Assembly (NCBI RefSeq): GCF_007830545.1 | Contig: NZ_VLLF01000005.1 | Span: forward strand, 248,001 to 312,000 | Direction: 5' to 3' | Length of the DNA: 64,000 nucleotides | DNA from: Roseibium hamelinense | GTDB taxonomy: Bacteria > Pseudomonadota > Alphaproteobacteria > Rhizobiales > Stappiaceae | Part shown: piece after piece, positions 19,434 to 29,135 of the stretch | Numbering within the stretch: the first letter of the stretch is position 1 | Layout of the letters: every line of letters starts with the position of its first letter | Made by a program: the position numbers and the translations under genes | The notes under the pieces: generated by a model | What the model was told of the DNA's origin: nothing | What the model saw: the letters and a program-made list of their open reading frames with translations, nothing else | Databases searched by the model: none

Positions 19434-20825
19434 CTACTCCGCCAGCTCGTCCTCGATCAGGTTAGCCGCTGCCAGTCCGGTCAGGTAGGCGCCGTGGGTC
19501 GTGCCGTGAAAATCGAAGGTCGTGTGCTCACCGGCAAACAGGACCGTGTTCGCCACCGGCTCTGCAAACCTGTCAAAATCGGCTGGCGTGTTGCCGGCAG
19601 CTGAATAGGAATACGCGCCAAACGTATGCGGGTCTTCCGACCAGCGGGTTGCCAAACGATCGTTGGGCTCGGGAATGCCGTCGCCGAACATGACGCGCAG
19701 CGCGCTCATGCAATCGGCAACCATTTCGGGATCGCTCATTTTCTCCGCAACAAACGGATAATCCCCGACACTCACCCCCAGCAGAATGTTTTCCGGGCTG
19801 AAGGTCCGGTAATTGAGAAAATAGTTCCAGCGCCCCTTCGGTTCGCTCATATAGCCAAAATACTGAACATCTTCCGGCCAAAAGGCCTGATCGAATTTCA
19901 ATGCCAGTTTGGTAACGCTGCCGAAGCCGATCGTCTCGATGCTTTTTTGATGGGCTCCGGGCAGCGGCGGATCAAAGACGATAGCCCCTTTTTTTAAGAC
20001 CCCAAGCGGAACCGTGCAGATAACAAAGTAGGATTCAAACGGACCATCTGACGTGTAAACGGCCGCACCATCGCCTTCCTCGTATTCGATGCGCTCGACC
20101 GCGGCACCGAAGCGAATATCAAGACCCTCCGCAAGACTTTTGACGATTTGATCATAGCCGTCCGTCAGAATGACATCCGCTCCGTCATACTCATCGTCCT
20201 CGTCAAAGTAATAGGCGGATAGCTTTTCTGTGGGACCGCCGGTCGAGAACTCCGTGTAGGCACTCATCATCCAGCGGAGAACGGGATCCTCCAAGCTGCC
20301 CTTGGAAACACGGCGGATCGCTTCAACCAAAGGCTGGTCGTTGTCAAACGTGTTGTCGATTCGGGTATATAGGCGCTCAAGGTCCAGATATTTTGCCTCA
20401 ATGACGGAGGCCGGGACCGCTTCTCCATCCTTTGCAAAAACCTGATAGCTCTCGTCGGGCGTCACCAGGGTCGGTGCGCCGATATCTGCGGCAAGACCGG
20501 AGACCGGGTTGCCATCCGGTCCGTGGATCCAACCGGCGCCAACTTCAAACGGCGCGCCTAAAGACCAGTCCGTGCGAATCCGCCCCCCCACGTCAGAGGC
20601 CGCCTCCAGCACCACAACCGAGTATCCGAGTTCTTTGAGGCGCCGCGCCGCCGCAAGTCCCGAAATGCCAGCGCCAATGACGATGACATCAAAATCGTCA
20701 TTTTGGGCAAGAGCCCGCCTACCTTCTATGAACGGAAGTGTCAAAGCCGTGGCAGCGCCGGCTTTCAGAAGCTTGCGCCTCGTCAGACGGCTTTGCAGGC
20801 TTGCGCGCCTTGTGTCCTTCATCAT
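19434..20825 (-). CDS. Tat-exported FAD-dependent amine oxidase
   Basis: Flavin amine oxidase of 463 residues, likely periplasmic. It starts with a twin-arginine signal (LTRRKLLKAG, R16-R17) and a hydrophobic stretch ending near RALAQ. Then come the Rossmann FAD motif GAGISGLAAARRL, the VGGRIRTD segment that holds the cofactor, and a C-terminal GEHTTFDFHGTTHGAYLTG that completes the FAD site. The family oxidises mono- or polyamines (or amino acids) to aldehydes with release of H2O2; the exact amine is not readable. GGGAGG supports the start. The gene lies between truB and the deaminase-like gene, an unusual place, and is probably an accessory insertion. Confidence 0.82.
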   Translation of the reverse strand: MMKDTRRASLQSRLTRRKLLKAGAATALTLPFIEGRRALAQNDDFDVIVIGAGISGLAAARRLKELGYSVVVLEAASDVGGRIRTDWSLGAPFEVGAGWIHGPDGNPVSGLAADIGAPTLVTPDESYQVFAKDGEAVPASVIEAKYLDLERLYTRIDNTFDNDQPLVEAIRRVSKGSLEDPVLRWMMSAYTEFSTGGPTEKLSAYYFDEDDEYDGADVILTDGYDQIVKSLAEGLDIRFGAAVERIEYEEGDGAAVYTSDGPFESYFVICTVPLGVLKKGAIVFDPPLPGAHQKSIETIGFGSVTKLALKFDQAFWPEDVQYFGYMSEPKGRWNYFLNYRTFSPENILLGVSVGDYPFVAEKMSDPEMVADCMSALRVMFGDGIPEPNDRLATRWSEDPHTFGAYSYSAAGNTPADFDRFAEPVANTVLFAGEHTTFDFHGTTHGAYLTGLAAANLIEDELAE

Positions 20826-20955
20826 TCATCCGCCCTCCCAGCATCGGAGCGCAAGCAAAACGCTCCCCCCGCAGCATGCCATCAAGGTCTTCGAAGACTA
20901 AGTGAAAACTGCGCATGACCCAGAACAACAAGGTTCTTGAGCCTCAACCTAGGAG

Positions 20956-21897
20956 CTAAAGGTGAAACACCCGGCTTGGCTGGAAACGGCCTTTTTCGAT
21001 CGAACCGACTGCCACCGGTACCCCGGCCTCACTGGCGAAGGCGACTTCGCAATTGAGCGGCGCGTCACGTCCGCGCAGAAGAACCGCCATACCCTGACGG
21101 ATTCGCTGGGCATCGTCTTGTGTTATCGGGACTTCCACGAGATCTTCCATTGCCTCGCGGACCGGAAGAACAAACTCTTCAACAAGCGGCTCTATGCCGG
21201 CACCACCTTCAAGCTCTTCTGCGGCTTCGATCAAATCATCAAACGGCACCATGTCGTCTTCGCCGAACGGGCCAACCAGCAAGCGCCTGAGCTCCGTAAC
21301 ATGACCACAGCTACCAAGGCGGCGCCCGAGATCGCGAGCCATTGCACGGACATAGGTACCCTTCCCGCATTCAGCCTCAAAAACGGCCCGGTTTTCATCA
21401 GGGCAATCAACCAGTTCAAGGCGATGTACCTCGATCGGCCGCGCTTGCAGTGCAACCTCTTCGCCATCACGCGCAAGATCATAGGCCCGTTCGCCGGCGA
21501 TCTTGATTGCTGAAAACTTCGGCGGGACCTGCATGATGGTGCCGATGAACTCCGGCAGGACGGACACAATGTCCTCCCGTCCGGGCCGGACATCCGAGGT
21601 CGCAACAATCTCGCCTTCGGTATCGTCCGTGTTGGTTTCCGCCCCCCAAGTTACTTCAAACCGGTAAACTTTCCGGCCATCCATTACAAAAGGCACGGTC
21701 TTGGTTGCTTCACCAAAGGCGACCGGCAGCAAGCCGGATGCCCTTGGGTCCAAGGTTCCTGCGTGCCCGACCTTCAAGGGCGAGAAAATGCGCTTGATCT
21801 TGCCCAGCGCCTCATTTGACGTGATCCCATAGGGCTTGTCGAGCACAAGCCAGCCGCTGATTGCATTCTTTTTCTTGCGGTTCTGCTGCCGCGCCAT
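20956..21897 (-). CDS. truB: tRNA pseudouridine(55) synthase
   Basis: Makes pseudouridine in the T-loop of tRNAs. 313 residues, with the N-terminal GWLVLDKPYGITSN, the catalytic motif GHAGTLDP (D50) and KFSAIKIAGERAYDLAR. It follows rbfA by 23 bases in the nusA-infB-rbfA-truB operon. rpsO, normally next, is displaced by two extra genes here. Confidence 0.96.
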   Translation of the reverse strand: MARQQNRKKKNAISGWLVLDKPYGITSNEALGKIKRIFSPLKVGHAGTLDPRASGLLPVAFGEATKTVPFVMDGRKVYRFEVTWGAETNTDDTEGEIVATSDVRPGREDIVSVLPEFIGTIMQVPPKFSAIKIAGERAYDLARDGEEVALQARPIEVHRLELVDCPDENRAVFEAECGKGTYVRAMARDLGRRLGSCGHVTELRRLLVGPFGEDDMVPFDDLIEAAEELEGGAGIEPLVEEFVLPVREAMEDLVEVPITQDDAQRIRQGMAVLLRGRDAPLNCEVAFASEAGVPVAVGSIEKGRFQPSRVFHL

Positions 21898-21920
21898 CGC
21901 CCTACCTGCTGGTCTTTTTC

Positions 21921-22334
21921 TTAGTCGTTGTTGTTGCCGCTGTTGTCGAGATCCCGGGCAACATCGGGAGAATGCAAGAGACTGCCTATACGGTCATCGT
22001 CATCGAACCGCGTGTCGGCGACAAAACGCAAGTCGGGCATATACTTCATCGTCAACCGGCGCGAGACGAGGCCACGCAGGTATTTCGCGCTTCTGTTCAA
22101 AGCTTTTTCGACCTTTTGCACATCACCGCCCCCAAGTGGCATGAAAAGGCACGTCGCCAGTTTCAGATCCGGGGTCATTCTGATCTCCGGAATAGTGATG
22201 ATGACACCTTCAAGATCAGGGTCGCTTGCTTCCCCGCGGGTGAGAATGTCGGACAGTTCCTTGCGAACCGTTTCGCCAACGCGCAATTGGCGTTGCGACG
22301 GACCACGCTCGCCGCGTGCTGACTGTTTTGACAT
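21921..22334 (-). CDS. rbfA: 30S ribosome-binding factor A
   Basis: Binds immature 30S subunits and helps 16S rRNA maturation, notably in cold. 137 residues from the ATG at 22334, supported by AGGAA; the upstream reading to 22421 would extend into non-conserved sequence. The KH-like fold motifs are visible (VGETVRKELSDIL near the start, KALNRSAKYLRGLVSRRL and MPDLRFVAD). A Asp/Asn-rich C-terminal tail follows. Lies 109 bases after infB. Confidence 0.94.
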   Translation of the reverse strand: MSKQSARGERGPSQRQLRVGETVRKELSDILTRGEASDPDLEGVIITIPEIRMTPDLKLATCLFMPLGGGDVQKVEKALNRSAKYLRGLVSRRLTMKYMPDLRFVADTRFDDDDRIGSLLHSPDVARDLDNSGNNND

Positions 22335-22443
22335 GTTCAGTTCCTGTGTTGGATGCACTGTAACGCCGGCGCCCAAAATGAGCGGCGCCGGCACAGCCGA
22401 ATAACGACCGCACCGGCGCAATCAATCTTAAATCGCGACACCC

Positions 22444-25116
22444 TTAGAGGGTACGGGCAATTTCCTCAACGCGGAAGCACTCGATGATATCGCCTGGACG
22501 CATGTCCTGATAGTTGACGAAATTCATGCCGCATTCCTGACCCGACTCGACGGTCTTAACCTCATCCTTGAAGCGCTTGAGCGTGCCAAGCTTGCCTTCG
22601 TGGATAACGACATCGTCGCGGATGAGACGTACATTGGCACCGCGCTCGACGATCCCTTCGGTAACAAGACACCCGGCCACTTTGCCGACCTTGGAAATAT
22701 GGAAGATTTCCTTGATCTCCGCGTTGCCAAGGAACGTTTCGCGGCGCTCTGGCGACAACAAACCGGACATCGCCGCCTTCACATCATCCACGAGATCGTA
22801 AATCACGTTGTAATAGCGGATTTCGATTCCATCGCGCTGCGCAGCTTCGCGTGCCTGCTTGTTGGCGCGAACGTTAAAGCCAACGATCGGCGCCTTTGAC
22901 GCTGCGGCGAGAGTAACATCACTTTCGGTGATGCCGCCAACACCGGACAACAGGATGCGTGCGCTGACTTCGTCTGTGCCCAATTCGTTGAGGGCATGGA
23001 CAATTGCTTCCGTCGAGCCTTGCACGTCGCCTTTCAAAACCAGCGGGAATTCCTTCTTACCGGTTTCCTGTAGACGGTTCATCATCTGCTCGAGAGAACC
23101 GCGGCTGCCAGAGGCAACAACAGAGGCCTTTTCGCGGATCTGACGCTGACGATATTCAACGATTTCGCGCGCACGGGCTTCGTTTTCGACGACAGCGACC
23201 ATGTCACCTGCTTCCGGTGTGCCTTGGAAGCCAAGGACTTCGACCGGCTTGGACGGCGGTGCTTCTTTGACCTGTTTTCCGTCCTCGTCCAGCATGGCAC
23301 GAACACGGCCCCACTCCGCGCCGGCAACGAGAATGTCGCCCGGCTTCAAAGTGCCTTTTTGAACCAACACTGTAGCAACCGGGCCGCGTCCACGATCCAG
23401 CTGCGCCTCGATCACAATACCCTCGGCAGTCCGGTCCGGATTGGCCTGAAGCTCGAGAACTTCCGACTGCAGGATGATCATCTCAAGCAACTTGTCGAGG
23501 TTCTGTCCAGATTTCGCCGAAACCTCAACGTCAATGACATCCCCGCCCATGGATTCAGTGACGAGTTCCTCAGAAAGCAGCTCGGTCCGAACCCGGTTCG
23601 GGTCAGAACCTTCCTTGTCTATCTTGTTGATCGCGATAATGATCGGGACGTCTGCTGCCTTCGCGTGCGCGATCGCTTCTTTTGTCTGCGGCATGACGCC
23701 ATCATCAGCTGCGACAACCAGGATCACGATATCGGTCGATTTGGCACCGCGGGCTCGCATTTGCGAAAAGGCTGCGTGGCCTGGTGTATCGATGAATGTG
23801 ATCTTTTGGCCGTCCTGCTCGATTTGATAAGCGCCAATATGCTGGGTGATCCCCCCGGCTTCGCCCGTCACCACCTTCGAATTCCGAATTGCATCAAGCA
23901 AAGAAGTTTTGCCGTGATCGACGTGACCCATAATGGTCACGACCGGCGGGCGCGGCTTCAGGTGTTCTGTGGTGTCTTCGATCGAGAACAGTCCCTCTTC
24001 GACGTCCGCCTCAGACACGCGTTTAACGGTATGCCCCATCTCCTCAGCAATCAACTCCGCTGTATCAGCGTCGATCACGTCGTTGATCTTCAGCATTTGA
24101 CCCTGCTTCATCAGCAACTTGATCACATCGACAGCGCGTTCCGCCATCCGGTTGGCAAGTTCCTGAATTGTAATTGCTTCTGGCAGAATCACTTCACGAG
24201 AGATCTTCTCGCGAACAACCTGCTGCTGGCCCCGCTTTGCCTTTTCTTGACGCCGGCGCATAGATGCGAGCGAGCGCGAACGCTGCTCTTCTCCGCCGGT
24301 TGCCGCCGAAATCGTAAGCTTTGAACGTCGGCGGTCGTCGCCACCACGAGGGCGTGCAGGTGCAGGGGCCGGCTTTTGCCGAGTGACCGGCCGCAAGGCT
24401 TTGCTGCGGTTGTCATCTTCCTCTTCACCAGCACGGCCTTTCGGCGCTGCGGCAGCAGGCCGCTCGGCGCGGTTAGGCGCAGAACGCTCAGCCGACTTTG
24501 GAGCCGTTTTAGCCGGCTCAGGTGCCTGTTCAGCCTGGGGCTGCGGATTTTTGGCTTCTTCGGCCGCACGCTCAGCAGCAAGCTTGGCTTCTTCAGCCTC
24601 GCGCGCTTTGCGCTCTTCTTCCTCGGCCTTCAGACGCGCCTCTTCTTCGATCTTCCGCTGCGCTTCTTCAGCAGCACGGCGCGTGGCTTCCTCTTCGGCC
24701 CGCTTCTGCTCTTCAACTTCGCGTTCTTTGGCCAGCTTGAGTGCTGCGCTACGAGCGGCCGCCTCGTCCTTGGTCAGGGTGCGCAGAACATTGCCGCCAC
24801 CCTTTTGGGAGCGCTGGCCAGAGGCAGAGCGGCGTGCTTGCTGAGCTTGCTGCGTGTCGGCAGGCTGTGGCTTGCGCGGTGGCGCTTCGCTTGGCTTTTC
24901 CAACCGCTGTGTGGTCAGGTTGGCTTGCTCAGGCTTTGGCTCTTGCCCGGGCACCACGACGCGACGCTTCTTCTTTTCCACGACGACAGCCTTTGAGCGG
25001 CCATGCGAAAAGGACTGACGTACAGTTCCCTGGTCGCCGCCGCCTCGCTTAAGGCCAAGCGTTTTGCCGCGCTCAACGCTGATTGTTTTGTCGCCTGGGT
25101 TTTTCGTATCGCTCAT
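22444..25116 (-). CDS. infB: Translation initiation factor IF-2
   Basis: GTPase that brings initiator tRNA to the 30S subunit. 890 residues: an N-terminal region, a long Ala/Glu/Arg-rich charged stretch likely forming helix or coiled coil (about 110-190), then IF2_N and the G domain starting at GHVDHGKTS (about residue 397) with DTPGHAAF and NKIDK. The C-terminal domains for 50S and fMet-tRNA contact follow. I start at the ATG at 25116 (MSDTKNPG) behind AAGG; an earlier ATG at 25164 lies inside the upstream gene. Part of the nusA operon. Confidence 0.97.
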   Translation of the reverse strand: MSDTKNPGDKTISVERGKTLGLKRGGGDQGTVRQSFSHGRSKAVVVEKKKRRVVVPGQEPKPEQANLTTQRLEKPSEAPPRKPQPADTQQAQQARRSASGQRSQKGGGNVLRTLTKDEAAARSAALKLAKEREVEEQKRAEEEATRRAAEEAQRKIEEEARLKAEEEERKAREAEEAKLAAERAAEEAKNPQPQAEQAPEPAKTAPKSAERSAPNRAERPAAAAPKGRAGEEEDDNRSKALRPVTRQKPAPAPARPRGGDDRRRSKLTISAATGGEEQRSRSLASMRRRQEKAKRGQQQVVREKISREVILPEAITIQELANRMAERAVDVIKLLMKQGQMLKINDVIDADTAELIAEEMGHTVKRVSEADVEEGLFSIEDTTEHLKPRPPVVTIMGHVDHGKTSLLDAIRNSKVVTGEAGGITQHIGAYQIEQDGQKITFIDTPGHAAFSQMRARGAKSTDIVILVVAADDGVMPQTKEAIAHAKAADVPIIIAINKIDKEGSDPNRVRTELLSEELVTESMGGDVIDVEVSAKSGQNLDKLLEMIILQSEVLELQANPDRTAEGIVIEAQLDRGRGPVATVLVQKGTLKPGDILVAGAEWGRVRAMLDEDGKQVKEAPPSKPVEVLGFQGTPEAGDMVAVVENEARAREIVEYRQRQIREKASVVASGSRGSLEQMMNRLQETGKKEFPLVLKGDVQGSTEAIVHALNELGTDEVSARILLSGVGGITESDVTLAAASKAPIVGFNVRANKQAREAAQRDGIEIRYYNVIYDLVDDVKAAMSGLLSPERRETFLGNAEIKEIFHISKVGKVAGCLVTEGIVERGANVRLIRDDVVIHEGKLGTLKRFKDEVKTVESGQECGMNFVNYQDMRPGDIIECFRVEEIARTL

Positions 25117-25123
25117 ATTGCCT

Positions 25124-25777
25124 TCAGTCCTGCGCAACTGCACCGTTTGCGTTGCCGTGTTCATTTATGGCGGAATTCGACCGGAAAGCTTCCAATTCGC
25201 GCGCTCGCTTAAGGAAGTTTTCGCTCGCCCGACCCGCAAGCAGTGCAGCATGTATCACATTTGACCGACCCAATGCCAAATCCAATTGAGTCGAATCGAA
25301 CAAACGGACAACGCTGTATCCGTTTGCCAGTTCATTTCCCTGAGCGGCAACAGCTCCAAGCTTTCGGATACCGTCATCCGAAGCATCGGTTGCGTGGACC
25401 AGTCCAATGACATCGCCCTGCCGCAGCGCCGCTTCGACCTTGGAAAACCCTGTTACCAACTCGCCGGCCTTCCGGCTCATGGACAGGGCCTGCAAGGCCG
25501 CATTCGTCATGAGCGCATCCACGCGCTCGCTCAGGCCCGGATCTACGCGCGCTTCTGTCTTGAAGCCGCGCGAAAACACCCGCTTTCCCTGTTTTTCAGC
25601 CGCCGCCACGGTGTCCGTGGTGGCAGTTACCCACACCCCCCTGCCGGGAAGCGTACGTTTCAGATCGGGAACCACCTGGTTCTCCGGATCAAGCACAAAC
25701 CGGATTAACTGGGTAACCGGCAGAACCTCCCGGGTCACAGCACATTGCCGTTCCGTTGGCTCGTTTTTTCGCGGCAC
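25124..25777 (-). CDS. YlxR-type RNA-binding protein fused to an L7Ae-like domain
   Basis: 217 residues. The N-terminal DUF448/YlxR part (about 1-95) has the ERQCAVTRE and LPGRGVWV motifs. The C-terminal part (about 100-200) has an L7Ae/L30e-like fold signature ([27 protein letters not shown]). Both domains bind RNA in other proteins; the precise job is unknown, although its constant place between nusA and infB suggests transcription or ribosome assembly. The start is a GTG at 25777 behind GGAGG. The stop lies 7 bases before the infB start. Confidence 0.9.
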   Translation of the reverse strand: MPRKNEPTERQCAVTREVLPVTQLIRFVLDPENQVVPDLKRTLPGRGVWVTATTDTVAAAEKQGKRVFSRGFKTEARVDPGLSERVDALMTNAALQALSMSRKAGELVTGFSKVEAALRQGDVIGLVHATDASDDGIRKLGAVAAQGNELANGYSVVRLFDSTQLDLALGRSNVIHAALLAGRASENFLKRARELEAFRSNSAINEHGNANGAVAQD

Positions 25778-25825
25778 CCCGCCCTCCGTATGCCAAATTT
25801 TCCGTTCGCGCGACCTTTAATTCGC

Positions 25826-27481
25826 TCAACCGTTGAGAATCGCTCCGCCGACCTGCTCTTCAGGTTGTGCCGCATCCTCTTCGTCAGCCCCGTCGGCTTC
25901 TTCCCCAATATCTGCGTTCTGGGCAGCCAATTCCTCTTCGGTAATCCAGCCTGCCGCAAGACGCGCACTCATTACGATATTTTCCGCTTCCGCCCGTGAC
26001 AGTGAAAAGCTGCTCAAGGTACCCTCGAACTTCTTAACTTCGCCGTCCTTGCGTTCAGTCCAGCCAACCAAGTCGTCTGCTGCGCAGCCGGCCAAGTCTT
26101 CCATCGACTTGATGTCGTCCTTACCAAGAGCAACCAGCATTGCCAAGGTGAGGCCGTCGATGGACCGCAGATCATCTGAAACTCCGAGCTCCTGACGCTC
26201 CTGGTCCAACTTTGATTCCAGTTCATCAAGATAGTCTCTTGCACGCGCCTGAATTTCTTCGGCGGTTTCGTCGTCGAAGCCTTCGATCTCGGAGATTTCT
26301 TCGATTTCGACATAGGCAACCTCTTCGACGGACGTGAAGCCCTCGGTTGCCAAAAGCTGGCCGACCATTTCGTCCACGTTCAGCGCATTCATGAACAGAT
26401 CGGACCGCTCAACAAACTCTTTCTGACGGCGCTCTGATTCTTCGTTTTCCGTCATGATATCGATCGCCCAGCCTGTGAGCTGAGACGCAAGCCTCACGTT
26501 TTGGCCGCGGCGCCCGATGGCGAGGGACAATTGCTCATCCGGAACGACGACTTCGATGCGCTCGGCATCTTCATCGAGAACAACCTTCGCCACTTCCGCA
26601 GGCTGAAGTGCATTGACGATAAAGGTCGCGGGCTCTTCATTCCACGGAATGATGTCGATTTTTTCGCCCTGCAGCTCGCCGACAACAGCCTGAACGCGGC
26701 TACCGCGCATCCCTACACAGGCTCCAACCGGATCAATCGATGAGTCCTTGGAAATCACAGCAATCTTTGCGCGCGATCCAGGATCACGAGCAACAGACTT
26801 GATTTCGATCACACCGTCATAGATTTCCGGCACTTCTTGCGCGAACAGCTTCGCCATGAATTGCGGGTGCGTACGCGACAGGAATATTTGCGGACCACGC
26901 TGTTCCCGCCGAACATCATAGATGAAGGCGCGTATACGATCGCCTGTTCGGAAAATTTCGCGTGGGATCAACTCGTCACGGCGGACAATTCCCTCACCAC
27001 GACCCAGATCAACAATCACGTTGCCGTACTCGGCTCGTTTGACCACTCCGTTTATGACTTCGCCGACACGATCCTTAAACTCGTCATATTGACGGTCGCG
27101 TTCGGCTTCGCGAACTTTTTGAACAATAACCTGTTTGGCGGACTGTGCCGCGATACGCCCAAAATCGAGAGGAGGAAGCGGTTCGGCGATAAAGTCACCG
27201 AGTGTTGCTTCCGGGTTCCGCGAACGTGCGTCTTCCAGAGCAATCTCCGTCGACATGTTTTCAACGTGTTCAACGACCTGAAGCAAACGTTGCAATCGGA
27301 TGTCGCCGGTTTTGGCATTGATCTCTGCGCGGACTTCAGTCTCGGTGCCATAGCGCGACCGGGCAGCTTTCTGGATCGCATCTTCCATCGCAGCGATCAC
27401 AATATTCCGGTCGATCGACTTTTCACGCGCAACCGCATCCGCGATTTGCAGCAGTTCAAGCCTGTTAGCGCTGATTGCCAT
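25826..27481 (-). CDS. nusA: Transcription termination/antitermination factor NusA
   Basis: RNA-polymerase-binding elongation factor acting in pausing, termination and antitermination. 551 residues: N-terminal polymerase-binding domain (about 1-130), S1 domain (about 135-200, NGVVKRAEYGNVIVDLG), two KH domains (about 210-345, with VGMRGSRVQAVVGEL and AIGRRGQNVRLASQL). The long acidic C-terminus carries two helix-hairpin-helix repeats, as usual in alphaproteobacteria. AAGGAG precedes the ATG. It follows rimP by 74 bases. Confidence 0.97.
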   Translation of the reverse strand: MAISANRLELLQIADAVAREKSIDRNIVIAAMEDAIQKAARSRYGTETEVRAEINAKTGDIRLQRLLQVVEHVENMSTEIALEDARSRNPEATLGDFIAEPLPPLDFGRIAAQSAKQVIVQKVREAERDRQYDEFKDRVGEVINGVVKRAEYGNVIVDLGRGEGIVRRDELIPREIFRTGDRIRAFIYDVRREQRGPQIFLSRTHPQFMAKLFAQEVPEIYDGVIEIKSVARDPGSRAKIAVISKDSSIDPVGACVGMRGSRVQAVVGELQGEKIDIIPWNEEPATFIVNALQPAEVAKVVLDEDAERIEVVVPDEQLSLAIGRRGQNVRLASQLTGWAIDIMTENEESERRQKEFVERSDLFMNALNVDEMVGQLLATEGFTSVEEVAYVEIEEISEIEGFDDETAEEIQARARDYLDELESKLDQERQELGVSDDLRSIDGLTLAMLVALGKDDIKSMEDLAGCAADDLVGWTERKDGEVKKFEGTLSSFSLSRAEAENIVMSARLAAGWITEEELAAQNADIGEEADGADEEDAAQPEEQVGGAILNG

Positions 27482-27555
27482 CCGTTCTACTCCTTATGCG
27501 CCGGTCCTGATCTTTCGAACAGCGCGTTCTGCCATCCCTTTTGCGGGCACTGGCA

Positions 27556-28146
27556 TCAGTTTGGCTTATTATCCTGTTCAAACGATTTGTTTTCCTGAGC
27601 AGCCAACGCGGCTTTTTCAGCCTGCAGTGCCGCCGTAATCAGATCGTCGGTCAATACCAGTTTCGCTTCGCCGATATCGTCAAGACGGATATCCACGGTA
27701 TCCTCTTGATCGGCTTTAACGTCCGGCAGACGAACTTGCGCCGCGTCCCCATTTACGCCGAGCAATGTGCCGCGATAACGCTTTCGGCCATCCTGTGGAA
27801 CCGCCAATTCCACTTTCATTTCATGGCCAGCCCAGCGCTCAAAATCGCTGGCACGCACCAATGGACGGTCAATTCCCGGCGAAGAGACCTCAAGATGATA
27901 GGCGCGATTGATCGGGTCTTCCACATCGAGTGCGGGCGAAACCGCCCTGCTGACAGATTCACAGTCCTCGACGGTCATAGTGCCATCGGGACGTTCTGCC
28001 ATGATCTGCAGTGTACATCCGTTGGCCGCACTGATCTTAACCCGAACCAGACGATATCCAAGATCTTCGACCACGGGCTCGACAATGGCGGCCACACGAG
28101 CATCAAGTCCTGTCTCAACAACAATCCGAGGTTCTGGTGCGCTCAC
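27556..28146 (-). CDS. rimP: Ribosome maturation factor RimP
   Basis: Needed for 30S subunit maturation; first gene of the nusA-infB operon. 196 residues from a GTG at 28146, which has GGGAG at ideal spacing; an upstream ATG at 28203 would add 19 unrelated residues. Family landmarks are GYRLVRVKI, the [18 protein letters not shown] segment and [10 protein letters not shown]. Expected to be cytoplasmic. A terminator separates it from trmB. Confidence 0.94.
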   Translation of the reverse strand: MSAPEPRIVVETGLDARVAAIVEPVVEDLGYRLVRVKISAANGCTLQIMAERPDGTMTVEDCESVSRAVSPALDVEDPINRAYHLEVSSPGIDRPLVRASDFERWAGHEMKVELAVPQDGRKRYRGTLLGVNGDAAQVRLPDVKADQEDTVDIRLDDIGEAKLVLTDDLITAALQAEKAALAAQENKSFEQDNKPN

Positions 28147-28239
28147 AATGCACTCCCGATTGCGCCGGGAAGACCCCGACGAAACTGCCAGCCCAGCAAA
28201 CATACGATGGGCATCGATGCGACCTTCAACTGACTATGC

Positions 28240-28272
28240 AAAAAAGAGCGGGTCCTTTCCGGGCCCACTCTC
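28240..28272 (-). terminator. Terminator between trmB and the rimP operon
   Basis: Minus-strand stem AGAGTGGGCCC / GGACCCGCTCT (one mismatch, one G-T pair) followed by TTTTTTGC. It closes the trmB transcript, so the rimP-nusA operon needs its own promoter in the roughly 95 bases that follow. Confidence 0.8.
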
Positions 28273-28384
28273 AAACTGCTCATATAAGCCGGTCGAGGTG
28301 ATTTCTCGGCTGTATACCTGCAAACACCCCCTAAAGGCAAGGCTAATCCGGATCTTTCGCCATTTGGCTCCAGAAGATCCCGCC

Positions 28385-29071
28385 TTACACGCGCCGAAAC
28401 GTTAGGTACCGCGGTACCCGGCCTTCTCTAAGCGCCTTAGCTTCATACCTTGTGCCTGGCCAATTGGACCACGGCACCCTCCAGTCGGATGCGGTCTCAG
28501 CAGCCCACTCAAAGGCAGGATGGTCCCTGCAATGCTGGAGGGTCCAGTCGACATAGGTGTCGATATCGCTTGCGAATCGGAACTCACTGCCGTGCTTAAG
28601 CACTCTGGCATATCGATTAAGGTTTTCCGTATTGACGAAGCGCCGCTTCCAATGCCGTTTTTTCGGCCAAGGGTCTGGGTAGAGCTGGTATGCAAGGTCG
28701 ACCGAGTCAGGCGGGAGCCAATCGAGGATGTGAGCAGCGTCATCATCATAGAGACGGACATTACGAATATTCTCATCCGAGATTGCAGCAACGACTTTTG
28801 CCATGCTGCCTATAAAGGGCTCGATGCCGATAATCCCGACGCCGGGGTTTTCTCTTGCCCGATGAAGAAGGTGCTCACCACCTCCGAAACCAACTTCAAT
28901 CCAAACCGCATCTACCTTACTCGAAAACAAGGTTCTTATATCAGACGGCGCAGATGCGTGCAGGTCGAGCCTCATTTTCGGAAGAACATCTTCCATCAAC
29001 GCGGTTCGCCGCGGGCTGAGCGGCTTGCCTTTCCGCCGACCGTAAAATGAGCCTTCGTAGCGATCAGTCAT
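28385..29071 (-). CDS. trmB: tRNA (guanine-N7-)-methyltransferase
   Basis: S-adenosylmethionine-dependent methylation of G46 in tRNA variable loops. 228 residues from the ATG at 29071. Motifs: the SAM-binding VGFGGGEHL, IGIEPFIGSM, and YPDPWPKKRHWKRR typical of TrmB. The 13 codons upstream to 29110 run through the metK terminator stem, so the longer reading is unlikely; no good ribosome binding site is visible for the chosen start. It sits after metK, the enzyme that makes its cofactor. Confidence 0.94.
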   Translation of the reverse strand: MTDRYEGSFYGRRKGKPLSPRRTALMEDVLPKMRLDLHASAPSDIRTLFSSKVDAVWIEVGFGGGEHLLHRARENPGVGIIGIEPFIGSMAKVVAAISDENIRNVRLYDDDAAHILDWLPPDSVDLAYQLYPDPWPKKRHWKRRFVNTENLNRYARVLKHGSEFRFASDIDTYVDWTLQHCRDHPAFEWAAETASDWRVPWSNWPGTRYEAKALREGRVPRYLTFRRV

Positions 29072-29081
29072 AATTAACAAG

Positions 29082-29105
29082 GGCCGCCGGTTTTCACCGG
29101 CGGCC
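29082..29105 (-). terminator. Hairpin between metK and trmB
   Basis: Perfect 10-bp stem (GGCCGCCGGT / ACCGGCGGCC) with a 4-base loop, ending only 11 bases before the trmB start. It is probably the metK terminator or an attenuator; the following CTTGTTAATT is only modestly T-rich. Confidence 0.65.
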
Positions 29106-29135
29106 GCCATCCCCTAAATAACGCGGTTCGATGTG

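Noticed and set aside
23224..24324. 366-codon plus-strand frame opposite infB
   Set aside because: Shadow of infB. The same applies to the long frame at 41553-42482 opposite hslU.
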